The position numbers and the translations under genes were made by a program. 64,000 bases of DNA from contig CAJFID010000010.1 of assembly GCA_904380375.1 (NCBI GenBank), positions 1 to 64,000 on the forward strand, given 5' to 3'. Positions 51,390-60,038 of this stretch are shown piece by piece. Positions within the stretch are counted from its first letter, which is position 1. Every line of letters starts with the position of its first letter. The stretch is from Avimonas intestinalis. Lineage in GTDB: Bacteria; Bacillota; Clostridia; Oscillospirales; Acutalibacteraceae. Under the pieces are notes generated by a model. It worked only from the letters and a program-made list of their open reading frames with translations, did no database searches and was not told the origin of the DNA.

Positions 51390-51836
51390 ATGAAGCAAGC
51401 GACCAAGCAGAAAAAATGGTTTTCCGTTGGGCTGCCGGCTATGATCCTTCTCGGGATGATGAGCCTGACGGTCGCCGCCTCTGCCGAGGAGAATGGGTAC
51501 TGGACCACCCGCGTGGACGGGCAGGGCAATATCGTGCAGATTTTCGTCTATACCGAACCGGTGGAATGGGAGATTGTGGACGACCCCTCGCTGGGCCGGT
51601 GCGGGATGGACAGCGCCCCGCCCGCGGCGGAACCGGAGACGGTGGCGGCGGTGGAGATGGCGGAGCTCCATCTGGCGGCTCCGGCAGAGGAAGCCGGCGC
51701 GGTCCCTGCCGCCGGTATAGCCCAGGCGGACAGCGAGGCGGGGGTGCCCTCTTCGGAGCAGCCGCTTTACCTGATCGCGGCGGTGGGCCTGGTTGCCCTG
51801 GCTGGTCTGGGATATGCACTGTACAAAGCGGTATAA
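51390..51836 (+). CDS. Secreted/membrane protein with C-terminal anchor, unknown function
   Basis: 148 residues: signal peptide (MKQATKQKKWFSVGLPAMIL, ending near ASAEE), a small domain (NGYWTTRVDGQGNIVQIFVY), an Ala/Glu-rich spacer and a C-terminal membrane segment (LYLIAAVGLVALAGLGYALY). AAAAGGAGTGA precedes the ATG. No LPxTG-type motif, so it is not an obvious sortase substrate. Family unknown. It probably forms a transcript with the 46-residue gene that follows. Confidence 0.65.
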   Translation: MKQATKQKKWFSVGLPAMILLGMMSLTVAASAEENGYWTTRVDGQGNIVQIFVYTEPVEWEIVDDPSLGRCGMDSAPPAAEPETVAAVEMAELHLAAPAEEAGAVPAAGIAQADSEAGVPSSEQPLYLIAAVGLVALAGLGYALYKAV

Positions 51837-51908
51837 CCCGACCGGTGCGGGCAGCCAACGGCGGCGTCGAAGCCCAGGCAGACGAACCAAAGGAAAGGAC
51901 CGGAAACG

Positions 51909-52049
51909 ATGAAAGATTGTTTTAAAGGAATTATAAAAATCAGTGGGATCCTCCTGCTCTGCGCGGCGGCCCTTATAGGAGTGCGTTGCCTGCTGGAACG
52001 CTGCCTATTGGGCGGCAGCGGGCCGATGAGCGAGGACTTTGAGGAATAA
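51909..52049 (+). CDS. 46-residue single-pass membrane peptide
   Basis: Short frame from ATG 51909 to TAA 52049 with AAAGGAAAGGA before it. Basic start, one hydrophobic segment (ISGILLLCAAALIGVRCLL) with several Cys, acidic end (MSEDFEE). It lies between the secreted protein gene and a strong terminator and has clear protein character; function unknown. Confidence 0.6.
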   Translation: MKDCFKGIIKISGILLLCAAALIGVRCLLERCLLGGSGPMSEDFEE

Positions 52050-52152
52050 GCCCGGCGATTCCCCCGGCGGGGTGCTGGCCGCGCCCCTATTTCGTTGCCT
52101 TCTCTCTTAATTCTTCTTTTGAATAGGCAGCATTTCCGCTGCCCTCCTCCCT

Positions 52153-52206
52153 GCGAAAGGGGAAACGCACGGTGGCCCGCCGTGCGTTTCCCCTTTCGCT
52201 TTTTTT
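52153..52206 (+). terminator. Strong terminator after the small membrane protein genes
   Basis: Perfect 20-pair stem (52153-52172 with 52180-52199) followed by seven T (52200-52206). The remaining stretch 52207-52826 is GC-rich, contains only shadow frames, and I see no gene or regulatory element in it. Confidence 0.92.
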
Positions 52207-52826
52207 CGCCGCCATCTCCAGCGGCGCGGGCCGCGGCGCGCCGTTCCGGGCCGGGCATCCGCGGGTTCCTGCCTTTCCCGCAAGAAGCGGGACTGCTTTC
52301 GGCCGGCGGGGTATTCCGCGGGGAGATGCTGTTGAGCGTTTGGGGGGCATAGCGCTTTATCCTTTGGGTTTACCGCCGGGCCAGAACCGAGGGGCTTTGG
52401 CCTTCTCGGTGGGCTTCCCCGCATGGCATCCGGCCGCGGAATTGATGGGAGCGGTTCCCGCTTCCACGCTGCTCACCCGCTTCCGCCGCGCCGGCTGATA
52501 TCCCACTCCTGGGAAACGGCGCAGCGCCAGAGCCGATGCCGAAGGCAGCGCGGCTCCCCCTTTGTTCCCGCTCCCTTTCACTTTTTCGTTTTTTCCCGTT
52601 CCTTTTCCCTCTTTTCCCGTCTTTCCCTTGACGGCGGGCGGCGGCGCCGGTAAAATAGGAGGGAGTTATCGCCTGATTTTCCAGCCTGCATCCTCTGCAC
52701 GGCGGCCCGGCCGCGGCGGAGGGGGCGCGCGGGCAGCAGGCGGACGGACGGAAATCCCCGGCCGCTTTCCGGCGGCGGCGGCACGGGGGATCGGATGGAT
52801 GGCCCGTCGGGGAAAAGGAGTTTGCC

Positions 52827-54137
52827 ATGGCTGAAATCCGACCCTTCCGCGCGCTGCGCTTTACGCCGGCGGCGGGCAGCATACAGGAGTTGGTCTGCCC
52901 CCCCTACGACATCATCAGCGAAGCCCAGCGGCAGGCGTACCTCGCCCGCAACCCGCACAACATCATCCGGCTGGAGCTGCCCCGCGACGGCGCCGACCCC
53001 TACCAGGAAGCGGGGGACACCCTGCGCCGCTGGATTGCCGAGGGGATCCTGCGCCAGGACGACCGGCCCGCGCTGTATGTGTACGAGATCGAATTTTCGG
53101 TGGACGGCCCCAGCGATTTGAGCGGGATGGCCGGCGGCCGCCGCAGCGTGATGGGCCTGGTGGGCCTGGTCAAGCTGGAGGAATTTGAAAAGGGGATTGT
53201 CCTCCCGCACGAGGAGACCCTGTCCAAGGCCAAGGCCGACCGCTTTAATCTGATGAAGGCGACCAACTGCAATTTCAGCGATATCTACGCGCTGTATATG
53301 GACGACGGCGGGGAAGAGGAGGCGCTGGACATCCTGGCGCTGGTTTCCCGTGAGCAGCCGGTGACCGAGCTGACCGACGAGGACGGGCTGGTCCACCGGC
53401 TCTGGGCCCTGACCGACGAGGGCGTGATCGCCAAAATCCAGGCCCATCTGGCGGATACCAAGCTGTATATCGCGGACGGGCATCATCGGTATGAGACCGC
53501 CTTAAACTACCGCAATTATCTGCGGGGGCAGGGGGTGCCGGAAGGGACGGCGGCGGATTACGTCATGATGATGATGGTCGAGATGAGCCATCCGGGCCTG
53601 GTGGTGTTCCCCACCCACCGTCTGGTGCGGGGCCTGGCGGCCTTTGACGCCGAAGCGGTGCTGACGGCCTGCGAACCGTATTTCGACCTGGTGCGTGGCC
53701 TGGCCGTACCGCACCTTGACGAGGCCCTTGAGCACGCCTACCGGGAGGGCCGGCACGCGTTCGGCCTGTATACCGGGGGAGAGACCTTCACCCTGCTGAC
53801 CCTGCGCGATCCGGCGGTAATGGATGGGCTGCTGCCGGGGCTGTCCCCGGCTTCCCGGGCGCTCGATGTGACCATCCTGCACACCCTGGTGCTCGAACGG
53901 CTGATGGGGATTGACAAGGAGAACATGGCCAATCAGACCAATCTGTCCTATACCCGCGACCTGAAGGAAGCGCTGGACGGGGTGCGGCAGGGGCAGTTCC
54001 AATGCGCCTTCCTATTAAACCCCACCCGCGTTTCCGAGATCCGGGACGTAGCCTCGGCAGGGGAGAAGATGCCGCAGAAATCCACCTATTTCTATCCCAA
54101 GCTGATTACCGGCCTGGCCATGAATAAGCTGGACTAA
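52827..54137 (+). CDS. DUF1015 family protein
   Basis: 436 residues, the usual length. Family motifs: FRALRFTPAAGSIQELVC then PPYDII near the N-terminus, GIVLPHEETLSKAKADR, and TKLYIADGHHRYETALNY in the middle. Cytoplasmic; often present in anaerobes close to amino-acid or SAM-related genes; biochemical role not settled. AAAAGGAG precedes the ATG. It ends at a strong terminator, so it seems to be a single-gene transcript. Confidence 0.92.
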   Translation: MAEIRPFRALRFTPAAGSIQELVCPPYDIISEAQRQAYLARNPHNIIRLELPRDGADPYQEAGDTLRRWIAEGILRQDDRPALYVYEIEFSVDGPSDLSGMAGGRRSVMGLVGLVKLEEFEKGIVLPHEETLSKAKADRFNLMKATNCNFSDIYALYMDDGGEEEALDILALVSREQPVTELTDEDGLVHRLWALTDEGVIAKIQAHLADTKLYIADGHHRYETALNYRNYLRGQGVPEGTAADYVMMMMVEMSHPGLVVFPTHRLVRGLAAFDAEAVLTACEPYFDLVRGLAVPHLDEALEHAYREGRHAFGLYTGGETFTLLTLRDPAVMDGLLPGLSPASRALDVTILHTLVLERLMGIDKENMANQTNLSYTRDLKEALDGVRQGQFQCAFLLNPTRVSEIRDVASAGEKMPQKSTYFYPKLITGLAMNKLD

Positions 54138-54160
54138 CGGGGCTTTCTCCTATACGAAGG

Positions 54161-54200
54161 AAGGGGCGCTGCAAAACGATTGTTTTGCAGCGCCCCTTTT
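54161..54200 (+). terminator. Terminator of the DUF1015 gene
   Basis: 17-pair stem aaggggcgctgcaaaac / gttttgcagcgcccctt (54161-54177 with 54182-54198) with T's following. Confidence 0.9.
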
Positions 54201-54403
54201 GGTGTTATTCCTCGCGATAAGGACGGCCGCGGATCCCGGCCGTCCCGAGACGGATCACCAGCGCGTCTAGGCGCCTTCTCCAAAACCGCCGAAGCTCCGG
54301 AGCGCGATGGCGGCACCCGGCCTCCTGGCAGACCGGGGATGCCTTTTGCATGGGAGAGATGATTCCGCATAAAAACACGCCGGGCCAGTGCATGGACGGC
54401 GGC

Positions 54404-54994
54404 TCACCGGCGCGTCTTAGGCTTTGCCGGCCGCCTTCTCCTTTTGGCCAGCGCTGCCTTCAGCACAAAAAAGCACAGCAGCGCGCCGCAGGCATTCAAA
54501 AGGATATCCAACGTTTCTACGGTTCTAAACGAATAGCCGATTACTACATTCCCTACGAATTGGAGGAATTCGATCCCGCAGGAAATGCCCAAAGACAAAG
54601 CCAAAAATTTTTCCCAACGATAGCTTGGCTTCTTTAATAATAGAAAGACGGCTATCGGCATGAATAAACAGAAATTTCCTCCGACTAAGCCGGCGAAGTG
54701 GCGAAGGGAGCCGATGCCGCGCATCGAATCGAAGGGGTTCCATAGGATTTCCCGGGATACCCATTCCATTTTTGCAATCCAGTTGTCCGGATAGGGCTGC
54801 AGCACAATCGGTATGGTTAAAAAGAACAGAAAGCTGGCATACAGAAAAACAAAAAAATAAAAAATCGTATTCCGCAGGCTTTTTTTACCTATAAAGGGCA
54901 GCGCTGCTGCAAAAGCCAATACGCCGATCCATAAAGAATCTATGATAGAAATGTGCAGCGTTGCGCCAATGAAGGAGTCAAATAAAATGTACAT
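54404..54994 (-). CDS. VanZ family membrane protein
   Basis: 196 residues with five hydrophobic segments. The VanZ-type pattern is seen in the central NFCLFMPIAVFLLLKKPSYR, SLGISCGIEFLQFVG and RTVETLDILLNACGALL. VanZ relatives give low-level teicoplanin tolerance or have cell-envelope roles; here no van genes are near. The gene is less GC-rich than its neighbours. The ribosome-binding site before ATG 54994 is weak. Confidence 0.85.
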   Translation of the reverse strand: MYILFDSFIGATLHISIIDSLWIGVLAFAAALPFIGKKSLRNTIFYFFVFLYASFLFFLTIPIVLQPYPDNWIAKMEWVSREILWNPFDSMRGIGSLRHFAGLVGGNFCLFMPIAVFLLLKKPSYRWEKFLALSLGISCGIEFLQFVGNVVIGYSFRTVETLDILLNACGALLCFFVLKAALAKRRRRPAKPKTRR

Positions 54995-55163
54995 GGATGT
55001 CCCCGCCCGCTTTCCGCCACGCATACTTGGTGTTTCCTACCGATAATGCGGTCGCCTGCCGCGCGTGTCAACAGCAAGGTGACCAGCCTAAGCGCCATCG
55101 TAGCACAGCCTGGCTTTTTTGGCAAGGCACCTCCTCTGGGCGGGCGGCATCGGTTGGCAGGGT

Positions 55164-55192
55164 TTGACAATCCCTGCCGTTTTCGGTATAAT
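55164..55192 (+). promoter_or_regulatory. Consensus promoter of the HMGL-like gene
   Basis: TTGACA (55164-55169), 17 bases, TATAAT (55187-55192). It gives a leader of nearly 290 bases before the start codon. Confidence 0.9.
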
Positions 55193-55228
55193 AAATAAAT
55201 ACACCCCCGGCAGGATAGGGATTCTGCG

Positions 55229-55256
55229 AAAAAGCGGAAGGATCGTCCGCCTTTTT
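55229..55256 (+). terminator. Leader hairpin with U-run (possible attenuator)
   Basis: aaaaagcgga (55229-55238) pairs with tccgccttttt (55246-55256) with one bulge, about 30 bases after the promoter. No T-box, riboswitch or leader peptide that I recognise is nearby. Confidence 0.4.
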
Positions 55257-55420
55257 CTGCCCTTGGATTGCTTTGCCGGGAAACGACAGGGGCCTTGCGC
55301 CTGACGCCGGGGCTTTCCAGCGCAGGCGCCGTGCCGGACCGCTGCAGGGAGCGCCGCGCGGGGACGAAGGACGTGCGGCGCGCTGTCCCCGCCGGTACGC
55401 CGTCAAAAAGCGATTGCGAA

Positions 55421-55470
55421 GAAGCACAAAGAAGCACAAAGAAGTACAAAGAAGTACAAAAAAGTACGAA
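55421..55470 (+). repeat. Five 10-base tandem repeats before the start codon
   Basis: Units gaagcacaaa (twice), gaagtacaaa (twice) and aaagtacgaa directly precede the ribosome-binding site gaaggagg at 55471. Purine-rich and unstructured, so it could keep the leader open or act as a standby site. Confidence 0.85.
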
Positions 55471-55486
55471 GAAGGAGGATTTGCTT

Positions 55487-56881
55487 ATGGCCAGCATGAA
55501 GCCCAAGCTCAACGAGAAATCTGGGCTGTTGGAGCTCGGTTTCCAGTTTACCGACGTCAAGGAGCCGAACCTGTTCCGGAACATGTACCCGTATAACGAT
55601 ATCCCCAAGCTGATTTTTAACCAACGGATTGTGCCGATGAACCTGCCGAAGGATATCTTTATCACCGATACCACCTTCCGCGACGGGCAGCAGGCCCGTT
55701 CGCCCTACACCGTGCAGGAGATCTGCGACCTGTTCACCCTGCTGCACAAGCTTGACAACGGCAGCGGCATCATCCGACAGACCGAATTCTTCCTGTATTC
55801 CCAAAAGGACAAGGAAGCGGTGGAGCGCTGCCGGGAGCTGGGGTACGATTTCCCGCAGATCACCTCCTGGATCCGCGCCAAAAAAGAGGATTTCGCGATC
55901 GTCAAGGAGATGGGGCTCAAGGAAACCGGCATCCTGGTTTCCTGCTCGGACTACCACATCTTCAAAAAGATGAAGTGGACCCGGTCGGAGGCGCTGAAAA
56001 ATTACCTTGAGGTCGTGGACGCCGCCCTGTGTGAGGGCATCGTCCCCCGCTGCCATTTTGAGGACATCACCCGCGCCGATTTCTTCGGCTTCGTCCTCCC
56101 CTTCGCGGAAAAGCTGATGGAGATGGCCCGGGACAGCGGCATCCCGATCAAGATCCGCGCCTGCGATACGCTGGGGCTGGGCTCCTCAATCCCCGGCGTG
56201 GTGCTGCCCCGTAGCGTCCAGCAGATTATGTACGGGCTGACCAACTATTCCGGCGTGCCCTCCGAGCAGCTTGAGTGGCATGGTCACAACGATTTCTACA
56301 ACGCGGTGCCCAACGCCGTAACGGCCTGGCTGTACGGCTGCTCTTCGGTCAACACTTCCCTGCTGGGCATTGGGGAGCGCACTGGCAACACGCCGCTGGA
56401 GGCCATGGTGATTGAATACTGCCAGCTCAAGGGCAACAACGGCGGGATGAACCTCAAGGCGATTACCGAGATTGCGGAGTATTTTGAAAACGAGCAGCAT
56501 TTTGAAATCCCGCCCCGCACGCCGTTTGTGGGTCGCGCCTTCAATGCGACCCGCGCCGGCATCCACGCCGACGGCCTGATGAAGGACGAGGAGATTTACA
56601 ACATCTTTAACACCACCGATATCCTGGGGCGCCCGCCCATCGTGGTGGTGGACGCCCATTCGGGCGCGGCCGGCATCGCCGCCTGGATCAATACCTACTT
56701 TATGTTGGACGACGAACACAAGGTGGCCAAGCAGGATCCCGGCATCCAGAAGATCAAGGAATGGATTGACGCGGAGTATGCGGGAGGCCGCACCACCGTC
56801 ATCGGCGACGCGGAGATGGAGCAGCAGGTCAAGCAGCATCTGCCCCGCCTGCTCACCATCCGGGAGAGCCGGTCGGAATAA
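55487..56881 (+). CDS. HMGL-like acyltransferase (Re-citrate synthase or 2-isopropylmalate synthase type)
   Basis: 464 residues, TIM barrel of the DRE-type: IFITDTTFRDGQQARSPYTV (catalytic Arg/Asp), later CHFEDITRADFFGF and the two metal His in WHGHNDFYN, then GCSSVNTSLLGIGERTGNTP. The C-terminal leucine-binding domain of LeuA is not apparent and the N-terminus has an extra 60 residues. Such proteins in anaerobes may be Re-type citrate synthases; alpha-isopropylmalate or homocitrate synthase are the alternatives. It is not clustered with leu or TCA genes. Start set by GAAGGAGG before ATG 55487. Confidence 0.8.
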   Translation: MASMKPKLNEKSGLLELGFQFTDVKEPNLFRNMYPYNDIPKLIFNQRIVPMNLPKDIFITDTTFRDGQQARSPYTVQEICDLFTLLHKLDNGSGIIRQTEFFLYSQKDKEAVERCRELGYDFPQITSWIRAKKEDFAIVKEMGLKETGILVSCSDYHIFKKMKWTRSEALKNYLEVVDAALCEGIVPRCHFEDITRADFFGFVLPFAEKLMEMARDSGIPIKIRACDTLGLGSSIPGVVLPRSVQQIMYGLTNYSGVPSEQLEWHGHNDFYNAVPNAVTAWLYGCSSVNTSLLGIGERTGNTPLEAMVIEYCQLKGNNGGMNLKAITEIAEYFENEQHFEIPPRTPFVGRAFNATRAGIHADGLMKDEEIYNIFNTTDILGRPPIVVVDAHSGAAGIAAWINTYFMLDDEHKVAKQDPGIQKIKEWIDAEYAGGRTTVIGDAEMEQQVKQHLPRLLTIRESRSE

Positions 56882-56959
56882 ACAACGGGGGCGGGAAGCC
56901 GCCCTGCCGTGCAAAAAAGCGGGAATGGCATATGCCAACGCCACATAAGGAAGAGTGAA

Positions 56960-56999
56960 AATACCCGCTGAAAAGATAAATTTCTTTTCAGCGGGTATT
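56960..56999. terminator. Bidirectional terminator between convergent genes
   Basis: 16-pair stem aatacccgctgaaaag / cttttcagcgggtatt (56960-56975 with 56984-56999). T-run on the minus strand side. Shared by the HMGL-like gene and the acetyltransferase gene. Confidence 0.85.
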
Positions 57000-57018
57000 G
57001 CCTTGTATAGGATTATGC

Positions 57019-57516
57019 TCATTTTGTGCTCTGCTGTATATTTTGTTCCATATAGCCGCAGGTGAATGGGAAAAAAGCATATTTCTCGGTTTTTATATGT
57101 ATGAAACCATGGGCTTCATACCATTTTCTTAATTGTGTATTTTCTTCAACAATACCGATTTTGATTTTTGATATACCCAGGCCTTTGGCGAATATAAAAC
57201 AATGATTTAACAATTGTTCACCTATTTTACGATGCCGATATACCGGATTTACACATAAATTATCCAATTCACATTCCTTGTTTTCTCCAAACAACAAGGA
57301 ATAGTAGCCGATGATTTTACCTTCGTATAAAAAAGCAAACATTTTCCTGTTTTCGTTATCATATTGCCAATATAGTCTTTCATTGTTTATGGAAAAAGCG
57401 GTAAACCCTGGTGCATTTGCTTGAGTGAAATTGAACTCATTTGCAACAGTCAGAAAGCTTTCTCGTATCAACACAACACATTGGGGTATTTCCGAACGGT
57501 TAATTTCTCTTATCAT
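57019..57516 (-). CDS. GNAT family N-acetyltransferase
   Basis: 165 residues. GNAT core: strand CELDNLCVNPVYRHRKIGEQ with the acetyl-CoA loop RHRKIG, then KIKIGIVEENTQLRKWYEAH and GFIHIKTEKYAF. AAGGGG six bases before ATG 57516; the upstream extension to 57570 is rejected. Strongly AT-rich compared with the neighbours on both sides, so likely acquired. Substrate unknown. Confidence 0.88.
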   Translation of the reverse strand: MIREINRSEIPQCVVLIRESFLTVANEFNFTQANAPGFTAFSINNERLYWQYDNENRKMFAFLYEGKIIGYYSLLFGENKECELDNLCVNPVYRHRKIGEQLLNHCFIFAKGLGISKIKIGIVEENTQLRKWYEAHGFIHIKTEKYAFFPFTCGYMEQNIQQSTK

Positions 57517-57731
57517 AGCAAGCCCCTTGTAATGTATGAATAATCTTATAAAAGTCCTATACCGTAACAAGCAGGGAAACTGTATTGACAGTTTCCGAAA
57601 GTAATAACGGAGAATCCATATTACTGAGTTGCTCCGTACCTTACATAAAAACTTCCTTATCTGGCGTTGCTATACAGCCATTCCCGCTTTTTTGCACGGT
57701 CCATTCCCTATGCGGCGCAGGGGGGAGCGTG

Positions 57732-59801
57732 TTACGGCAGCAGCTCGCCCTCCGGCGTGGGGGCGGTGCCGGCGTCCTTGGATTCGAAATAGGCGTCGAG
57801 CATGGCTTTGGCCACCGCGGTCGAGGGACGGGAGGTCCCGTTTTCCAAAACCACGGCGATCGCCACCTCGGGGTCGTCGTAGGGGGCGTAGGCGATGAAG
57901 GTGCCGTGGTCGGAGCCGCCGTTGCCGGCCTCCGCGGTGCCGGTTTTTCCCGCCGCAGTGTAGGAGGCGTCGCGGAAAGCCCACATCGCGGTGCCGTCGG
58001 TCATCACCTGGCGCATCCCCTGCCGGACGGTATCAATCGCGGTCTGGGAAAGCTCCGCCGTCGCGACGACCTCCGGTTCCACCGGAGTTTCCACGCCGTC
58101 GTAGCTGATTACGCTCTGCACCAGGTGGGTCTTGTACCGCACGCCATTGTTGGCGATGGTCATCGCATACGCCGCCAGCTGGATCGGGGTGAAGGCGTTG
58201 TCCGACTGGCCGATGGCCGCGGAACAGGTGTCGCCGGGGTTCCACGTGAGCCCCAGCGTCTGGCGGTAGGCCGGGCCGGCCAGGATGCCCTCGGCTTCGC
58301 CCACCTCAATGCCGGTTTTCTGCCCCAGGCCGTATAGGGCGCTGTATTCGTTCATCTTTTCAATCCCGAGCATCCGCCCCACGTCATAGAAAAACACGTT
58401 GCAGGATTCCTGCAGGGCGTAGATGACATTGGCTCGGCCGTGGATGCCCATGCAGGTCGGGGCATAGCCGCTGTCCGCATAATAGGTATAGGTGCCGGTG
58501 CGCTTGCCAAGCGCCGGGGTGCAGCTGACCGGCCGGCTGTCCGGGGTGATGATCCCCTCGGTCAAGGCGGCGAGCGCTACGCCGGGCTTCATGGTCGAGC
58601 CGACAGCGAAGGTGCCGTTGAGCGCGCGGTTGAAGAGCGGCTTATCCGGGTCGTTGATGAGCTCGTTGTAATCGGCGTTGTAGGTGGAAAGGTCGTAATT
58701 CGGCCAGGTGGCGCATACCAGCACCCCGCCGGTCTTGACGTCCAGCATGACGACGGCGCCGCTGCGCACATCCTGCCCGCTGCTGCCTTCCGCCTGGGCC
58801 CGCAGGGTGGCGATCTGGTCGGCCAGCGTGTCCTGCGCGGTCTTCTGTAAGTTGGAATCCAGCGTCAGCACCACGGTATCCCCGGGGACGGGAGAGGTGG
58901 TCACCGTCTTTTCCGTTACATTGCCGTCGGAATCCTTGCGGGTGGTGCTGACCCCGTCCTCGCCCCTCAGGGCGTCCTCCATCGCGGATTCAATCCCGCT
59001 TTTGCCCACGATATCGTTGAGCTGGTAGCCCTTTTCCTTGAGCTCCTCGTATTCCTCCGCGTAAATCGGGCCGACCGTGCCGATCAGGTGGGAGGCGATC
59101 TCCCCGCTCACGTATTCCCGCACCGGGGTGGTCTGGACGTTGACGCCGGGAAAGCGGTTGCTGTTTTCAAGGATCCAGTTATAGGTGTCCTCCGAAATAT
59201 CGGAGGAGAAGGTAAAGGGGTTTTGCAGGGAAAATTCCCGCAGCTCCATCTCGTACCGCACCCCGGCGATGGTGCGCTGCTCTTCCTGGCTGAAGCCGTC
59301 CAGCTTGTACCGCTCAACCAGCGCGTCCATGCACTGCTCCGCCGTGGCGTACTCCGCCATGCGCAGCTTGCTTTTGAGCGTGGCGATGCTGCTGTCCCGG
59401 CCGTCCTCAAATTCGTACGGCGCTTCGCCGGTGATCGGCAGGGAGTCGCTCCATTCTTCGCCGTTTTGGGTCAGCAGGTCGGTCAGCGACTGGATGATGG
59501 TATTCTGCTGCTGCTCTTCCTCGTCGCTGCTTCCGCGGGGGAAAAAGTCGTAGTCGAACACGACGGAGAAGCTGGTGCGGTTGACGGCCAGCGGGCGCAT
59601 GTAGCGGTCAAGGATCTCCCCGCGGGAGGCGGAGATGGGCACCTCTGTGGAGGCGCTGCGGCTGGCCAGATCGGCGTATTCGTCGCCGTCAACGATCTGG
59701 ATCTGGAAAAGGCGTACCGAGTAGCCGCCGAAAATCAGCGCGATGGCGGCGGCTAAGGCGACGGCGCGCCGGCGGGTAATGCCACGGTTAGAACGTTCCA
59801 T
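57732..59801 (-). CDS. mrdA: Penicillin-binding protein 2 (elongation-specific transpeptidase)
   Basis: 689 residues. Membrane anchor at about 12-32, dimerisation/pedestal domain with SRGEILDRYMRPLAVNR, transpeptidase domain with the active-site GSTMKPG (S402), the SxN motif ESCNVFF and the KTG motif AAGKTGTAE. Crosslinks peptidoglycan during lateral growth, with RodA. Here it is the last gene of mreB-mreC-mreD-mrdA. A large insert with Gln/Glu (EEEQQQNT) sits between the first strands. 237 bases with repeats separate it from mreD. Confidence 0.95.
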   Translation of the reverse strand: MERSNRGITRRRAVALAAAIALIFGGYSVRLFQIQIVDGDEYADLASRSASTEVPISASRGEILDRYMRPLAVNRTSFSVVFDYDFFPRGSSDEEEQQQNTIIQSLTDLLTQNGEEWSDSLPITGEAPYEFEDGRDSSIATLKSKLRMAEYATAEQCMDALVERYKLDGFSQEEQRTIAGVRYEMELREFSLQNPFTFSSDISEDTYNWILENSNRFPGVNVQTTPVREYVSGEIASHLIGTVGPIYAEEYEELKEKGYQLNDIVGKSGIESAMEDALRGEDGVSTTRKDSDGNVTEKTVTTSPVPGDTVVLTLDSNLQKTAQDTLADQIATLRAQAEGSSGQDVRSGAVVMLDVKTGGVLVCATWPNYDLSTYNADYNELINDPDKPLFNRALNGTFAVGSTMKPGVALAALTEGIITPDSRPVSCTPALGKRTGTYTYYADSGYAPTCMGIHGRANVIYALQESCNVFFYDVGRMLGIEKMNEYSALYGLGQKTGIEVGEAEGILAGPAYRQTLGLTWNPGDTCSAAIGQSDNAFTPIQLAAYAMTIANNGVRYKTHLVQSVISYDGVETPVEPEVVATAELSQTAIDTVRQGMRQVMTDGTAMWAFRDASYTAAGKTGTAEAGNGGSDHGTFIAYAPYDDPEVAIAVVLENGTSRPSTAVAKAMLDAYFESKDAGTAPTPEGELLP

Positions 59802-59896
59802 ACTTCAATCCCTTTCAAAGCCGGGGGTGGAGTGCAAATGATTAACAAATAAGCGGCCGCGTTTTGCCCAGGGCGCCGTAGCGTCCAAAACAAGGG

Positions 59897-60036
59897 GGAG
59901 GAACGCCCCGCGTTCCAAATCCTCACTAAAAGGGAAAAACGCGAAGCGTTTTTCTGGAGGAACGCCCCGCGTTCCAAGTCCTCATTACGAGAGGGAAAAA
60001 CGCGAAGCGTTTTTCTGGAGGAACGCCCCGCGTTCC
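59897..60036. repeat. Three palindromic repeat units in the mreD-mrdA gap
   Basis: A 20-base palindrome-containing unit (ggaggaacgccccgcgttcc) occurs at 59897-59916, 59956-59975 and 60017-60036, about 60 bases apart. Between them lies a second palindrome (gaaaaacgcgaagcgttttt) at 59934-59953 and 59995-60014. The last unit ends two bases before the stop codon of mreD. Its many stems could modulate the mreD/mrdA part of the transcript. The rest of the gap (59802-59896) holds nothing else. Confidence 0.9.
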
Positions 60037-60038
60037 TC

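Noticed and set aside
55268..55486. N-terminal extension of the HMGL-like protein to 537 residues
   Set aside because: It would translate the leader and the 10-base repeats; GAAGGAGG clearly marks ATG 55487.
55200..55486. T-box or other known riboswitch in the long leader
   Set aside because: No T-box sequence or other conserved aptamer block was found.
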